Positions 54,657 through 64,000 of a DNA stretch of 64,000 nucleotides are shown here, piece after piece. Within the stretch, counting starts at the first letter, position 1. Each line of letters begins with the position of its first letter. A program made the position numbers and the translations under genes. Origin of the DNA: Loktanella sp. IMCC34160 (GTDB taxonomy: Bacteria > Pseudomonadota > Alphaproteobacteria > Rhodobacterales > Rhodobacteraceae); contig NZ_SELP01000001.1 of assembly GCF_004145845.1 (NCBI RefSeq), positions 806,001 to 870,000 on the forward strand. The letters are read 5' to 3'. A model generated the notes under the pieces. That model ran no database searches, had not been told where the DNA came from, and worked only from the letters and a program-made list of their open reading frames with translations.

Positions 54657-55270
54657 GGGGCGGGAACGGCTCCGGCCCGGTCAAAATCTGCAGTCACGTT
54701 CAACGCTTCGGCAAGCCGGCGGCGGTAGTCGGCCCGGCTGATCTCGACCGCGCCAAGGCTGGCGAGATGCTTGGTGATGAACTGCGTGTCGAACAGTGTG
54801 AAGCCGCCCAGCCGCAGCCGGTCGATCAGGTAGGCCAGACCGACCTTTGACGCATCCGTGGCCCGGCTGAACATGCTTTCGCCGAAGAATGCCCCGGCAA
54901 GGGCGACGCCATAGACCCCACCGACAAGATTGTCGCCTTTCCAGACTTCGACCGAATGGGCGTATCCGCGGTCGTGGAGCGCCTGATAAAGGTCAAAGAT
55001 CGCGTCGTTGATCCAGGTTTCCGGACGGTCGGCACAGCCGGTCAGAACGCCGGTGAAATCCTGATCGAAGGTGATGGCGTAGTCGCCCCGTCGCATCCGC
55101 CGCACAAGGCTGCGCGAGATGTGAAATCCGTTCAGGGGGAAGATGCCGCGCCGCTTTGGGTCGACCCAGAACACCTCGGGGTCGTCGCGCCCCTCGGACA
55201 TGGGAAAGACCCCTGCCGCATAGGCATGGAGCAGCAGTTCCGGGGTCAGGATCGGGCCGTCGTCGCGCAT
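54620..55270 (-). CDS. aat: Leucyl/phenylalanyl-tRNA--protein transferase
   Basis: Enzyme of the N-end rule pathway, 216 aa, attaching Leu or Phe to N-terminal Arg/Lys of proteins for ClpS-ClpAP degradation. ATG 55270 (MRDDGPILTPELLLHAYAAG) was chosen. Conserved features are VFPMSEG, FWVDPKRRGIFPL, SVEVWKGDNLVGGVYGVALAGAFFGESMFS (in parts) and DTQFITKHLASLGA. Overlaps DUF2155 at its 3' end. Confidence 0.96.
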   Translation of the reverse strand: MRDDGPILTPELLLHAYAAGVFPMSEGRDDPEVFWVDPKRRGIFPLNGFHISRSLVRRMRRGDYAITFDQDFTGVLTGCADRPETWINDAIFDLYQALHDRGYAHSVEVWKGDNLVGGVYGVALAGAFFGESMFSRATDASKVGLAYLIDRLRLGGFTLFDTQFITKHLASLGAVEISRADYRRRLAEALNVTADFDRAGAVPAPQDVIQRSIQTS

Positions 55271-55304
55271 GGGCCAAGGCCTATCCGATCTGGGGCAGGC
55301 GGCC

Positions 55305-55339
55305 AACGAAAAAGGCCCGGGCGGGGTGCCCGGGCCTTT
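55305..55339 (-). terminator. accBC terminator
   Basis: Twelve-base stem AAAGGCCCGGGC / GCCCGGGCCTTT with five-base loop and T-run on minus, 18 bases past the accC stop. It separates accBC from aat. Confidence 0.9.
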
Positions 55340-55356
55340 CCAACTTTCGCAATCCG

Positions 55357-56703
55357 CTACCCGAAGGTGCGGTCGAGCCATTTTTCCAGCCAATGGATGT
55401 TGTAATCCCCGGTCTGAACGTCCGGTTCGGCCAGAAGCGCGTGGAACAGCGGCACTGTGGTGTCGATCCCGTCGACGATCAATTCCCCAAGTGCGCGCTG
55501 AAGCCGGGCCAGCGCCTCGGGCCGGTCGCGTCCGTGGACGATCAGTTTGCCGATCAGACTGTCGTAATAGGGCGGGATCTTGTAGCCGTCATAAAGCGCC
55601 GAATCCATCCGCACTCCCAGACCGCCGGGGGCGTGATACTGGGTGATCTTGCCGGGGCAGGGGGCAAAGTTCGGAAGCCGTTCGGCGTTGATCCGCACCT
55701 CGATCGCGTGGCCGTTGATCTTCAGATCGTCCTGGCTGAACGACAGCTTGTTGCCTGCGGCCACGAGGATCTGTTCGCGCACGAGGTCCTGGCCGAAGAT
55801 TGCTTCGGTAACCGGGTGTTCCACCTGCAGGCGGGTGTTCATTTCGATGAAATAGAACTCGCCATCCTCGTAGAGGAATTCGACGGTGCCCGCGCCGGAA
55901 TAGCCCATCTTGCCGATGGCGTTGGCGCAGATCTCGCCGATGCGCTTGCGCTCTTCGGGGGAAATGCAGGGCCCGGGGGCCTCTTCAAAGACCTTCTGGT
56001 GACGGCGCTGAAGCGAACAGTCGCGTTCGCCCAGATGGACGCCGCCGCCCTGTCCATCACCAAAGACCTGAATCTCGATATGACGGGGCCGCTGGAGATA
56101 TTTCTCCATATAGACCTCGTCATTGCCAAAGGCGGCCTTGGCCTCGGACCGGGCAGTGGTAAAGGCACTTTCCAGCGACTTCTCGTTCTCCGCGACTTTC
56201 ATCCCGCGGCCACCGCCACCGGCGGTTGCCTTGATGATGACCGGATAGCCCATGTCGGCCGCGGCCTTCTTGGCGGCGGCAAGGTTGGCCACGCCGCCCT
56301 CGGATCCGGGAACGACCGGAATGCCCAGTTCCTTGGCGGTTTCCTTGGCGGTGATCTTGTCGCCCATCATGCGGATATGTTCCGCCGAGGGGCCGATGAA
56401 GGTCAGGCCGTGGTCTTCGATCGCCTGCACAAAGGCCGCGTTTTCAGACAGGAAGCCGTATCCGGGGTGGATCGCCTGCGCGCCGGTGATTTCGGCTGCC
56501 GACAGAACCGCCGGGAAGGACAGATAGGATTGGGCCGACGAGGGCGGCCCGATGCAGACGGCCTCGTCGGCCATGCGCACGTGCATGGCGTCGGAATCGG
56601 CCGTGGAGTGAACCGCGACGGACTTGATGCCCATCTCGCGGCAGGCGCGGATCACGCGCAGCGCGATCTCGCCCCGGTTCGCAATGAGAATTTTGTCGAA
56701 CAT
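55357..56703 (-). CDS. accC: Acetyl-CoA carboxylase, biotin carboxylase subunit
   Basis: ATP-grasp enzyme, 448 aa, carboxylating biotin on AccB for fatty-acid synthesis. Start [23 protein letters not shown] loop GGGGRGMKV, and the active-site block [20 protein letters not shown]. Length matches stand-alone AccC. It follows accB by 13 bases. Confidence 0.98.
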   Translation of the reverse strand: MFDKILIANRGEIALRVIRACREMGIKSVAVHSTADSDAMHVRMADEAVCIGPPSSAQSYLSFPAVLSAAEITGAQAIHPGYGFLSENAAFVQAIEDHGLTFIGPSAEHIRMMGDKITAKETAKELGIPVVPGSEGGVANLAAAKKAAADMGYPVIIKATAGGGGRGMKVAENEKSLESAFTTARSEAKAAFGNDEVYMEKYLQRPRHIEIQVFGDGQGGGVHLGERDCSLQRRHQKVFEEAPGPCISPEERKRIGEICANAIGKMGYSGAGTVEFLYEDGEFYFIEMNTRLQVEHPVTEAIFGQDLVREQILVAAGNKLSFSQDDLKINGHAIEVRINAERLPNFAPCPGKITQYHAPGGLGVRMDSALYDGYKIPPYYDSLIGKLIVHGRDRPEALARLQRALGELIVDGIDTTVPLFHALLAEPDVQTGDYNIHWLEKWLDRTFG

Positions 56704-56716
56704 CCGCGTCCCCGGC

Positions 56717-57217
56717 CTATTCGATGATCATCAGCGGCGCACCGTATTCGACCGGGCTACCGTCTTCGACCAAAAGCCGCTTGACCGTGCCGGACTTGGG
56801 CGCGGGAATGTGGTTCATGGTCTTCATCGCTTCAATGATCAGAAGCGTATCGCCTTCCGACACCTTCGCGCCGACGGCGGCAAAGGCGGCGGCGCCCGGT
56901 TCGGGCGACAGGTAGACAGTGCCGACCATGGGCGAGGTGACCGCGCCGGGGTGGCTTGCCGGATCGTCGCTGGCCGCAGCGGCAGGGGCCGCGGGCGCCG
57001 CAGCCGCGGGGGCGGCGGCGGGCGCGGCCATGGGGGCGGCGGCAGGCATGCTGACCTGTGTCACAATGTTGTTGTGGCGGCTGACAGTGACGTTCAGCCG
57101 GTCGTTTTCACCGTAGTCCCGTTTGACCTGAAGTTCGGTCAGATCGTTTTCACGCAGCAGTTCGGCCAGCGCCTTGATGAAGTTCACGTCGCTGTCATGA
57201 CTGTTCTTGTTGCTCAT
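56717..57217 (-). CDS. accB: Acetyl-CoA carboxylase, biotin carboxyl carrier protein
   Basis: BCCP, 166 aa. ATG 57217 ([20 protein letters not shown]) was chosen; the next upstream start is poorly placed. An N-terminal domain is joined by a long Ala/Pro linker (about 60-100) to the biotinyl domain with the modified Lys in [12 protein letters not shown]. First gene of accB-accC. Confidence 0.97.
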   Translation of the reverse strand: MSNKNSHDSDVNFIKALAELLRENDLTELQVKRDYGENDRLNVTVSRHNNIVTQVSMPAAAPMAAPAAAPAAAAPAAPAAAASDDPASHPGAVTSPMVGTVYLSPEPGAAAFAAVGAKVSEGDTLLIIEAMKTMNHIPAPKSGTVKRLLVEDGSPVEYGAPLMIIE

Positions 57218-57356
57218 GTCCTGTCCTCGGCAAGTTGCCCGTATCAACCCGGATCACTCCGGTCCTGCCACAACGGCAGGCAAAAGTCATCCCGTGGCTT
57301 ATAGGGCATGCCGAAACAGGTGGAAAGCGGGGAGGGCGAAATTGCCTGACCTAGGG

Positions 57357-57692
57357 TCAGGTCTCCGTCTCCTCGGCCTTCGGGGCCAGTGCGCCGGGGG
57401 CGCGTTCGGGCAACATGGCGATCCCGTAGGGTTTCAGAACCCGTTCGGGGGCCTGCGGGGCCGGCATGTCCGCGGTGCCATCATCGTCGGTCGCGCGCGG
57501 CGGCAGATTCGCTTGCTGCACAAGGCCGATCTGGCTGGTCGCCGGGGCAATGGGCGCCGGAATATCCGGCCGCGGATTGCGCGACAACGCAGCGCTGTCG
57601 GCGCTGGGCCGCTGGTCGGCCACGTGTTGCGGGGCCTGAGCCTGCGGGGCCGGGACATGCGGCACCGGCGCGGAAAGGTTCGTGATCTCCAT
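57357..57692 (-). CDS. Hypothetical Pro/Ala-rich protein
   Basis: Small unrecognised protein, 111 aa from ATG 57692, chosen because GGAG lies six bases upstream; ATG 57704 is the alternative. It is rich in Pro, Ala and Gln and has no helix or signal. The C-terminal part (ERVLKPYGIAMLPERAP) looks more ordered. Codon use fits the genome, but expression is unproven. Confidence 0.55.
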   Translation of the reverse strand: MEITNLSAPVPHVPAPQAQAPQHVADQRPSADSAALSRNPRPDIPAPIAPATSQIGLVQQANLPPRATDDDGTADMPAPQAPERVLKPYGIAMLPERAPGALAPKAEETET

Positions 57693-57835
57693 CTTAGGCT
57701 CCATCCTGACGACAGAGCCCCCACCGATCCCGATCCTAGCGAAACGCGGTTGTCAGGGGGTTAATATCCCCAAGATTCGCAGCTGATGGTTAATGCCGGT
57801 TGAACCACTTCCCCTTCGCGGCGCACCTTCCCAAT

Positions 57836-58408
57836 ATGACCGGATCGTCGACACAGAAGGAACGGGCGCTGCTGGCCTATCTTGCGGCGGGGGCCCGGTT
57901 GGGGGACCGGGCGGCGCTGGACCGGCTGTGCCGTCTCCTGCATCCGATCATGCTGGCCCATGCGACCCGGCTTTTGCAGGATCGCGAAGGCGCGCGGGAC
58001 GCGGCGCAATCGGCCCTTGCCGATGTGATCCGCGCCTTGCCCAGCCTGCGCGATCCGGGCGCGGTCCTGCCCTTCGCCCTGCGGATCACCGCCCGCCGGG
58101 TGGCGCGGGTGATCGGGCATCGGCAACGGGACCGGCGCCTGACACGCGATTGGGCGCGAGAGGCCGATACGGACGTGCCGCCGACCGGACCCGAGGCGGC
58201 CGATGCCCGCGCGGTACGGGCGGCGCTGGCGCAATTGTCCCCCGACCACCGGGCAACGATTGCCCTGTTTTACCTGCATGACATGACCGTGGCCGAGGCC
58301 GCAGCGGCGCTGGATGTGCCGCCCGGCACGGTCAAAACCCGATTGATGCACGCCCGCGCGAAACTGCGCGATATCCTTGGAGGACCTGAAGATGACCGAC
58401 CGACTTGA
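57836..58408 (+). CDS. RNA polymerase sigma factor, ECF type
   Basis: Sigma-70 family protein, 190 aa from ATG 57836; TTG 57800 is an alternative. Region 2 covers about 15-85 (LLHPIMLAHATRLLQDREGARDA in parts), and region 4 at about 130-185 carries the helix-turn-helix MTVAEAAAALDVPPGTVKTRLMHARAKLRD. No classical anti-sigma gene follows; instead there is a small membrane protein 17 bases upstream of the sigma stop. Confidence 0.88.
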   Translation: MTGSSTQKERALLAYLAAGARLGDRAALDRLCRLLHPIMLAHATRLLQDREGARDAAQSALADVIRALPSLRDPGAVLPFALRITARRVARVIGHRQRDRRLTRDWAREADTDVPPTGPEAADARAVRAALAQLSPDHRATIALFYLHDMTVAEAAAALDVPPGTVKTRLMHARAKLRDILGGPEDDRPT

Positions 58409-58754
58409 CGACCTGATCCGCGACGCGCTGGAGGCGGAGGAGCGGGACATTCTGAGAGACACAGAGGAACTGGGCTATTTCGCGCTGGGCCTGTCCCAAT
58501 TCCGGGGCAAACTGGGCTGGGTGACCTGGGTGGTGATGATCGTTCAGGGGGCAATGTTCCTTGGCGGCGTCTGGTGCGCGATCCGGTTTTTCGCCGCGAC
58601 CGATGCGCTGACCGCCCTGCATTGGGGGGTGCCCGCCGCGGTCTTGATGCTGGCGGCGACCACACTGAAACTCAGCCTCATGCCACAAATGCAGGCCGAC
58701 CGGATTCTGCGCGAACTCAAGCGGGTGGAACTGATGATCCTGTCGCGCGGCTAG
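58392..58754 (+). CDS. Small two-helix membrane protein (DUF6768-like), possible sigma partner
   Basis: Protein of 120 aa with ATG 58392 and overlap of 17 bases with the sigma gene. Acidic N-terminus (DDLIRDALEAEERDILRDTE), then two hydrophobic helices (WVTWVVMIVQGAMFLGGVWC and a second after ALHWG) and a basic C-terminal amphipathic helix. Resembles DUF6768 proteins found beside sigma genes. It may act as a membrane anti-sigma factor, by inference. Confidence 0.75.
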   Translation: MTDRLDDLIRDALEAEERDILRDTEELGYFALGLSQFRGKLGWVTWVVMIVQGAMFLGGVWCAIRFFAATDALTALHWGVPAAVLMLAATTLKLSLMPQMQADRILRELKRVELMILSRG

Positions 58755-59032
58755 GCCATCGCGCGATAGCCCTGCGCCGCCGTCCGGATCGCGTTTAACT
58801 GGTTGGGCACCAGCCGCCCTTCGGGCGCGTCCGGACCCGATGCGGCGAGGGAGGCCTGCACGACCGAGGCCAGCGATACGGTGCTGGCCGGGCCGGGGGA
58901 CGGACGCCCGTCATTGGTCGAGGCACCGCGCAGCATCTGGTCCTGTCGGTCGGACAGGCTTTCGGCGGCAACCGGCGACACGGGTCGGCTGCCGGGGAAC
59001 CCGATGGGCGAGGGAAGTTGAGATACGAGCAT
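58751..59032 (-). CDS. Hypothetical protein, 93 aa
   Basis: Not recognised. Low-complexity Ser/Pro/Ala-rich N-terminal half, a helical C-terminal part (LVPNQLNAIRTAAQGYRAMA). It overlaps the sigma partner by 4 bases convergently. Weak RBS. No membrane segment. Confidence 0.5.
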   Translation of the reverse strand: MLVSQLPSPIGFPGSRPVSPVAAESLSDRQDQMLRGASTNDGRPSPGPASTVSLASVVQASLAASGPDAPEGRLVPNQLNAIRTAAQGYRAMA

Positions 59033-59135
59033 CTTTCAGTCCTGATCAGAATCGCGCCCCCGCCCGATTTGCGGGGCTTTTTAGACAAATCCGATTTTGG
59101 GGAAAGAAGAACCGCGCAGGCTGGTTAACGCCCCA

Positions 59136-59165
59136 GAAAAAAGGGGCCCGGAACACCGGGCCCCT
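59136..59165 (-). terminator. acs terminator
   Basis: Ten-base stem AGGGGCCCGG / CCGGGCCCCT with four-base loop (59142-59165), then six T on minus. Lies 26 bases beyond the acs stop. Confidence 0.9.
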
Positions 59166-59190
59166 GAGGGGAGAGATACCTTTGCGGGGA

Positions 59191-61128
59191 TCAGCCCCGG
59201 TTCTTGATCAGGTCATCCACAACCGACGGATCGGCAAGAGTCGACGTATCGCCAAGGCTGCCAAAGTCGTTCTCGGCGATCTTGCGCAGGATGCGGCGCA
59301 TGATCTTGCCCGACCGGGTCTTGGGAAGGCCCGGGGCCCATTGGATCACGTCGGGGCTGGCGATCGGGCCGATTTCCTTGCGGACCCAGTTGCGCAGCTC
59401 GACCTTCAACTCGTCGGTATATTCCTCGCCGTCCATCAGGGTGACATAGCAGTAGATGCCCTGACCCTTGATCTCATGCGGGAAACCGACAACGGCGGCC
59501 TCGGACACGGCCTTGTGGGCGACAAGCGCGCTTTCGACCTCGGCGGTGCCCATGCGGTGGCCCGAGACGTTGATCACATCATCGACCCGGCCGGTGATCC
59601 AATAGTCGCCATCGGCGTCGCGGCGGCAGCCATCCCCGGCAAAGTAATAGCCTTTGTAGTCCGAGAAATAGGTCTTCACGAAGCGGTCATGGTCGCCGTA
59701 GACGGTGCGCATCTGCCCGGGCCAGCTGTCCTTGATGCACAGCACGCCTTCGCAGGCGACCTCGGCGATTTCCTGGCCCGTCTGCGGTTCAAGAACCACC
59801 GGTTGCACCCCGAAGAAGGGCTTCATCGCAGCACCCGGTTTGGCCGCATGTGCGCCGGGCAGGGGGGTCATCATGTGGCCGCCGGTTTCGGTCTGCCACC
59901 AAGTGTCAACGATGGGGCAGGTCCCCTTGCCGACAACCTCGTTATACCAGTTCCAGGCCTCGGGGTTGATCGGTTCGCCGACCGACCCCAGCACCTTGAG
60001 CGACGACAGGTCGTATTTCTCGACCGGCTCGGACCCGTGGGCCATGAGCGCGCGGATCGCAGTGGGGGCGGTGTAGAACTGGTTCACCTTGTGCTTTTCG
60101 CAGACCGCCCAGAACCGGCCAACGTCCGGGTAGGTGGGCACGCCTTCGAACATCAGGGTGGTCGCGCCATTGGCCAGCGGACCATAGACGATATAGCTGT
60201 GACCGGTGACCCAGCCCACGTCGGCGGTGCACCAGTAGATATCGCCGTCATGATAGTCGAACACGTATTCATGGGTCATCGCGGCCCAGACAAGGTAGCC
60301 GCCGGTGCAATGCTGCACGCCCTTCGGCGCCCCGGTCGAGCCGGAGGTGTAGAGGATGAACAGCGGGTCTTCGGCGTTCATCGCTTCCGGCGCGCAATCG
60401 GTCGAGGCATGGACCATCAGCGTGTGATAGGGGTGATCGCGCCCCTCTTTCATCGGCACATCGGCGCCGGTGCGTTCAACGACCAGAACCTGCGTGTCGC
60501 CGCAGATGTCCAGCGCCTTGTCGACATTGGCCTTCAGCGGCGTGTTGCGGCCGCCGCGCGGGGCCTCGTCAGCGGTCACGATCAGCGATGCCTTGCAACC
60601 GTCCACGCGGGCGGCCAGCGCCTCGGGCGAGAAGCCGGCGAAAACGATGGAGTGGATCGCGCCGATCCGGGCGCAGGCCAGCATGGCATAGGCGGCCTCG
60701 GGGATCATCGGCATGTAAAGAACGACACGGTCGCCTTTGCCCACACCAAGCGATTTGTAGACATTGGCCAGCTTGTTCACCTGCTCGGACAGCTCCAGAT
60801 AGGTGATGTGCTTGGAAATGCCGGGATCGTCGCTTTCCCAGATGATCGCGGTCTGGTCGCCACGGGTGGCGAGATGCCGGTCGATACAGTTGGCCGAAAC
60901 GTTCAGTTCCCCGTCTTCGAACCATTTGATCGACACATCGGGGTAGCCGAAGTTGACGTTCTTCACCTTGGTGAAGGGCTTGATCCAGTCGATCCGCTGA
61001 CCATGTTCGGCCCAGAACGCGTCCGGATCCGCGATAGAGGCCGCATACATCGCGTCGTATTTCTCGGCGGTGATATGGGCGTTGGCGACGAAATCGGCCG
61101 AGGGCGGATAGGTCTTGCTCTCGCTCAT
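59191..61128 (-). CDS. acs: Acetyl-CoA synthetase
   Basis: AMP-forming acetate:CoA ligase, 645 aa. ATG 61128 ([20 protein letters not shown]) was chosen. Motifs: the ATP loop [51 protein letters not shown], and the regulatory lysine in [14 protein letters not shown]. It activates acetate. Directly upstream of a branched-chain amino acid-type ABC system. Confidence 0.98.
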   Translation of the reverse strand: MSESKTYPPSADFVANAHITAEKYDAMYAASIADPDAFWAEHGQRIDWIKPFTKVKNVNFGYPDVSIKWFEDGELNVSANCIDRHLATRGDQTAIIWESDDPGISKHITYLELSEQVNKLANVYKSLGVGKGDRVVLYMPMIPEAAYAMLACARIGAIHSIVFAGFSPEALAARVDGCKASLIVTADEAPRGGRNTPLKANVDKALDICGDTQVLVVERTGADVPMKEGRDHPYHTLMVHASTDCAPEAMNAEDPLFILYTSGSTGAPKGVQHCTGGYLVWAAMTHEYVFDYHDGDIYWCTADVGWVTGHSYIVYGPLANGATTLMFEGVPTYPDVGRFWAVCEKHKVNQFYTAPTAIRALMAHGSEPVEKYDLSSLKVLGSVGEPINPEAWNWYNEVVGKGTCPIVDTWWQTETGGHMMTPLPGAHAAKPGAAMKPFFGVQPVVLEPQTGQEIAEVACEGVLCIKDSWPGQMRTVYGDHDRFVKTYFSDYKGYYFAGDGCRRDADGDYWITGRVDDVINVSGHRMGTAEVESALVAHKAVSEAAVVGFPHEIKGQGIYCYVTLMDGEEYTDELKVELRNWVRKEIGPIASPDVIQWAPGLPKTRSGKIMRRILRKIAENDFGSLGDTSTLADPSVVDDLIKNRG

Positions 61129-61201
61129 TTGGAAACTGTCCTTCCGGTCTTGAATGGTGTTGGCCCGGACGCGCGCGGGTGGCGCAGCCGGGCAGGGTGG
61201 C

Positions 61202-61945
61202 TCAGATGGCCAGATACTTCGCCCGAAGCGCGTCGTCTTCAAGCACTTCTTTCGCAGAGCCGTCAAAGACGACCGATCCGGTATCGAGGATCACCGCCCG
61301 GTCGGCCAGCTTCAGCGCGGCCACGGCGTTCTGTTCGACGATGACGGTGGTGATCCCCTGATCGCGGATGATGCCAAGGGTCTTGGCGATTTCCTGCACG
61401 ATCACAGGCGCCAGCCCTTCGTAGGGTTCGTCCAGCAGAAGCACCTTGATGTCACGGACCAGCGCGCGGGCGATGGCCAGCATCTGCTGTTCGCCGCCCG
61501 ACAGGGTCACGCCTTCCTGCTTGCGCCGTTCGCGCAGGCGCGGGAACAGGTCATAGACCCGGTCAATCGACCAGCCCTTGGGCGGGGCGATCTGCGCCAG
61601 TTGCAGGTTTTCCTCGACCGTCAGGCCGGGAATGATCCGCCGGTCTTCAGGGACCAGCGCGATGCCCGCTTGCGCCGCCTGCCACGCCTTCATGTCGTGC
61701 AGCGGCTGGTGGTCGAGCCAGATTTCCCCGTGGGTCAGGGCAGGGTCGTCCAGACGGGCGATGGTCCGCAGGGTCGAGGTCTTGCCCGCGCCGTTGCGGC
61801 CCAGAAGGGCAAGGATCTCGCCCTCATGGATGTCAAAGCTGACGCCCTGAACAATGTAGCTTTCGCCGTAGTAAGCCTGCACGTCCCAGACCGATAGGTA
61901 TTTGGGATGGGTTGCGGCCATGTTGGTATTGGGTGCTGCGTTCAT
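61202..61945 (-). CDS. livF: ABC transporter ATPase, LivF type
   Basis: ATPase, 247 aa, of a branched-chain amino-acid-type (HAAT) importer. ATG 61945 ([20 protein letters not shown]) fits; upstream frame is antisense-like filler. Walker [14 protein letters not shown], signature [14 protein letters not shown], Walker [14 protein letters not shown]. It has an N-terminal extension of about 14 residues beyond usual LivF. Fifteen bases after livG stop. Confidence 0.94.
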   Translation of the reverse strand: MNAAPNTNMAATHPKYLSVWDVQAYYGESYIVQGVSFDIHEGEILALLGRNGAGKTSTLRTIARLDDPALTHGEIWLDHQPLHDMKAWQAAQAGIALVPEDRRIIPGLTVEENLQLAQIAPPKGWSIDRVYDLFPRLRERRKQEGVTLSGGEQQMLAIARALVRDIKVLLLDEPYEGLAPVIVQEIAKTLGIIRDQGITTVIVEQNAVAALKLADRAVILDTGSVVFDGSAKEVLEDDALRAKYLAI

Positions 61946-61959
61946 CTTTCGGGCCTCCC

Positions 61960-62718
61960 TCAGACCTGCGCCTCGCCAAGATACGCTTCGCGCACCTTGG
62001 GATGGCCCTTGATGTTGTCCGGCGTGTCTTCGACCAGCGGGGTGCCCTGCGCCAGCACGGTGATCCGTTCGGCAAGGCTGAAGACCACGTTCATGTCGTG
62101 TTCGATGATCGCCATGGTCAGGCCCCGCTTGACGCGGATGTCCTTCAGCAACTGGATCGTCGCCTCGGTATCGGCACGGGCCATACCGGCGGTCGGTTCG
62201 TCCAGCAGAAGAAGGCGCGGTTCCTGCACAAGGCACATGGCCATTTCCAACCGGCGCTTGTCGCCCCGGCTCATCGACGCGGCATGCATGTTCAGCTTGT
62301 CGAGCATGTTCACGTCTTCAAGAATCGCCTCGGCCTTTTCGCGAATGTCCTTTTCGGCGGCCACCGTTTCATAGGCGTGCATCCGGAAAGCCCCGTCGCG
62401 CTTGGCAAAGCAGGGGATCATGACGTTTTCGATGACCGTCAGGTCGCCGAAAATCTCGGGGGTCTGGAACACCCGCGAAATCCCCATCTGGTTGATCTCA
62501 TGCGGCTTGCGCCCCAGAACCGAATTGCCGTCGAACATGACCGACCCGCTGTCGGGGATCAGTTTGCCCACCAGCACGTTCAGCAGGGTGGACTTGCCCG
62601 CGCCGTTCGGCCCGATGATGGCGTGGCAGGTGTTTTCCTGCACGCTGAGGTTCACGTCCCCCAGGGCCTGCAGCCCGCCGAAGCGCTTGTTGACGCCTTT
62701 GACTTCAAGAATACCCAT
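61960..62718 (-). CDS. livG: ABC transporter ATPase, LivG type
   Basis: ATPase partner of LivF, 252 aa. Walker A GPNGAGKSTLLNVL, signature MSRGDKRRLEMAM, Walker B LLLLDEPTAGM and the H-loop EHDMNVV. Family opening LEVKGVNKRFGGLQALGD. Starts 12 bases after livM. Confidence 0.96.
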   Translation of the reverse strand: MGILEVKGVNKRFGGLQALGDVNLSVQENTCHAIIGPNGAGKSTLLNVLVGKLIPDSGSVMFDGNSVLGRKPHEINQMGISRVFQTPEIFGDLTVIENVMIPCFAKRDGAFRMHAYETVAAEKDIREKAEAILEDVNMLDKLNMHAASMSRGDKRRLEMAMCLVQEPRLLLLDEPTAGMARADTEATIQLLKDIRVKRGLTMAIIEHDMNVVFSLAERITVLAQGTPLVEDTPDNIKGHPKVREAYLGEAQV

Positions 62719-62730
62719 CGGTCTTCCTCC

Positions 62731-63930
62731 TTATTCGGCAGGCTTGGTGGTTTCGTCGGCGGCGGTTTCCCGGCCCGACTTGCGCCGGACCCAGCGGGCG
62801 ATCCGCTGCCCCCCTTCGACCAGACCACCGGGTAGGGCGATCACGACGATCATGAACATCAGGCCAAGGGTCAGGTGCCAGCCTTCGCCGACGAAGCGGG
62901 CGAAGAACCAGACAACGATGTCCTCAAGCCCGTCCGGCAGCCAGCCAAACCAGCCGTGCAGGACGCTCTCGTTGATCTTGGAGAAGATGTTCTCGGCGTA
63001 TTTGATGAAGCCAGCACCGATGACCGGGCCCATCAGCGTGCCGACGCCACCCATGATGGTCATCAGAACGACCTCGCCCGATGCGGTCCACTGCATCCGT
63101 TCTGCCCCGGCAAGCGGGTCCATCGCGGCCAGCAGACCACCGGCCAGACCGGCATACATGCCCGAGATCACGAAGGCAGCAAGGGTGTAGGGGCGCGAGT
63201 TCAGGCCTGTATAGCTCATCCGGGTCTGGTTCGACTTGATCGCGCGCAGCATCATGCCAAAGGGCGAGCGGAAGATGCGCAGCGACAGGTAGAAGCCAAG
63301 AATCGCGATGACGGCACAGAAGTAGTAGCCGATGTTGAAGGTGAAGTCCCAAGGGCCCACGTTCGCGGTCCAACTGGCGTTCATGTCCAGCCCGAACAGG
63401 GTCGGGACCGGAAGCGAACCACCTTCGGGCGCACTGTCAAGAATGCGCGGGTCGGACAGCGTCAGCTGAAGCCCGGTTTCCCCGTTGGTGATCGGGGTAA
63501 ACACCGAATAGGCCAGACGATAGGACATCTCCGCGAAGGCCAGCGTCAGGATCGAGAAGTAGATCCCCGACCGCCGCAGCGAGATGTAGCCGATCACCAG
63601 CGCGAAGAGACCCGATACGATGGTGGCGAGGATGATCGCCGGAAGGACGTTCATCGACAGAAGCTTGAACATCCAGACCGCGGCGTAGGAGCCCACCCCG
63701 AGGAAGGCAGCGTGCCCGAAGGAGAGGTAGCCCGTCAGGCCGAACAGGATGTTGAACCCGATCGCCATCAGCCCGTAGATCGCGAACCGCTGCATCAGCG
63801 CCGGGTAGCCCGCGTTGAACTGGGCCAGCCCGCTTTCGGACGGGAAGGGGTTAAGAAGGATCGGCGTAAGAAGCGTCAGCGCCACGACGATCAGCAGGAA
63901 TTTGGTGTCTTTTTGCGACAGACCGAACAT
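62731..63930 (-). CDS. livM: ABC transporter permease, LivM type
   Basis: Permease, 399 aa with about ten helices. The [22 protein letters not shown] region and the [13 protein letters not shown] loop are typical of LivM/UrtC proteins. The C-terminus is basic. Substrate may be an amino acid, urea, amide or small acid; the adjacent acs hints at a link to acetate or amide metabolism but does not prove it. Confidence 0.94.
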   Translation of the reverse strand: MFGLSQKDTKFLLIVVALTLLTPILLNPFPSESGLAQFNAGYPALMQRFAIYGLMAIGFNILFGLTGYLSFGHAAFLGVGSYAAVWMFKLLSMNVLPAIILATIVSGLFALVIGYISLRRSGIYFSILTLAFAEMSYRLAYSVFTPITNGETGLQLTLSDPRILDSAPEGGSLPVPTLFGLDMNASWTANVGPWDFTFNIGYYFCAVIAILGFYLSLRIFRSPFGMMLRAIKSNQTRMSYTGLNSRPYTLAAFVISGMYAGLAGGLLAAMDPLAGAERMQWTASGEVVLMTIMGGVGTLMGPVIGAGFIKYAENIFSKINESVLHGWFGWLPDGLEDIVVWFFARFVGEGWHLTLGLMFMIVVIALPGGLVEGGQRIARWVRRKSGRETAADETTKPAE

Positions 63931-63933
63931 GGC

Positions 63934-64000
63934 TTAGTCCTCCATCACGCCCTTGCGGCCCATAAGGCCCCGAGGACGGGTCAGCAGAATGACGATTGCG
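63934..64000 (-). CDS. livH: ABC transporter permease, LivH type (C-terminal end only)
   Basis: Open to the window edge on minus. The last 21 residues read AIVILLTRPRGLMGRKGVME then D and stop, the typical end of LivH (hydrophobic helix, RPRGLMGR, acidic tail). Start lies outside the window. It completes the permease pair with LivM. Confidence 0.85.
   Translation of the reverse strand, partial: AIVILLTRPRGLMGRKGVMED

Noticed and set aside
57760-57800. TTAA-containing motifs resembling CtrA half-sites before the sigma gene
   Set aside because: Spacing does not match a full TTAA-N7-TTAA site, and single TTAA motifs are expected by chance.
58840-61344. Long plus-strand open frame opposite acetyl-CoA synthetase
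   Set aside because: Antisense shadow of acs with low-complexity composition and no recognisable domain.
1-64000. CRISPR array, rRNA genes or prophage
   Set aside because: No regularly spaced repeats, rRNA sequence or phage structural genes were seen on either strand.

Overview
The window is high-GC DNA from an alphaproteobacterium, most likely a member of the Rhodobacterales. I base that on the NDUFA12-type complex I subunit, the accB-accC / aat / DUF2155 / mlaD neighbourhood, the tmk-holB-tatD housekeeping string, and the many TRAP, branched-chain amino acid and polyamine-type transporters. Coding density is high, and overlapping stop/start codons (ATGA) mark many operons. All calls come from reading the sequence and from known family features; no database search was run.

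Layout. 1-4273 (+): end of a PotD-like binding protein and two PotB/PotC-like permeases with unusual insertions. 4325-10763 (-): AEC carrier, metallo-hydrolase, TatD, DNA polymerase III delta', dTMP kinase, D-Ala-D-Ala carboxypeptidase and a SPOR lipoprotein. 10975-11064 (+): tRNA-Ser(UGA). 11100-16700: a more A/T-rich, probably acquired segment with a broken IS5-family transposase, a TRAP transporter, a gluconokinase and a divergent LacI-type regulator with two palindromic operators. 17135-20456: LysR regulator, DoxX protein, DODA-type dioxygenase and glutathionyl-hydroquinone reductase.

20750-28206: a complete five-enzyme histidine-utilisation cluster (hutU, hutG, hutH, hutI on minus; hutF divergent) with a GntR/HutC regulator. 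28256-41218: amino-sugar catabolism. A GntR regulator and a cytoplasmic GH20 hexosaminidase lie on minus. A divergent ten-gene operon encodes a sugar ABC transporter, a Gfo/Idh/MocA oxidoreductase, two SIS-domain proteins, a ROK kinase, NagA and CutC. Oligosaccharide would be imported, cleaved, phosphorylated, deacetylated and deaminated to fructose-6-phosphate.

41267-64000: pyruvate carboxylase, an MFS drug exporter, a UvrD/PcrA-type helicase with an in-frame insertion, LysE exporter with Lrp regulator, clpP-clpX, a Rid protein, NDUFA12, MlaD, DUF2155, aat, accC-accB, an ECF-like sigma factor with a small membrane partner, acetyl-CoA synthetase, and a branched-chain amino acid-type ABC transporter whose second permease runs off the right edge.

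No CRISPR array, prophage or rRNA was seen. The strongest leads are the tRNA-adjacent island with its paired operators, the helicase insertion, the remodelled polyamine-type permeases, and CutC plus twin SIS proteins inside the amino-sugar operon.
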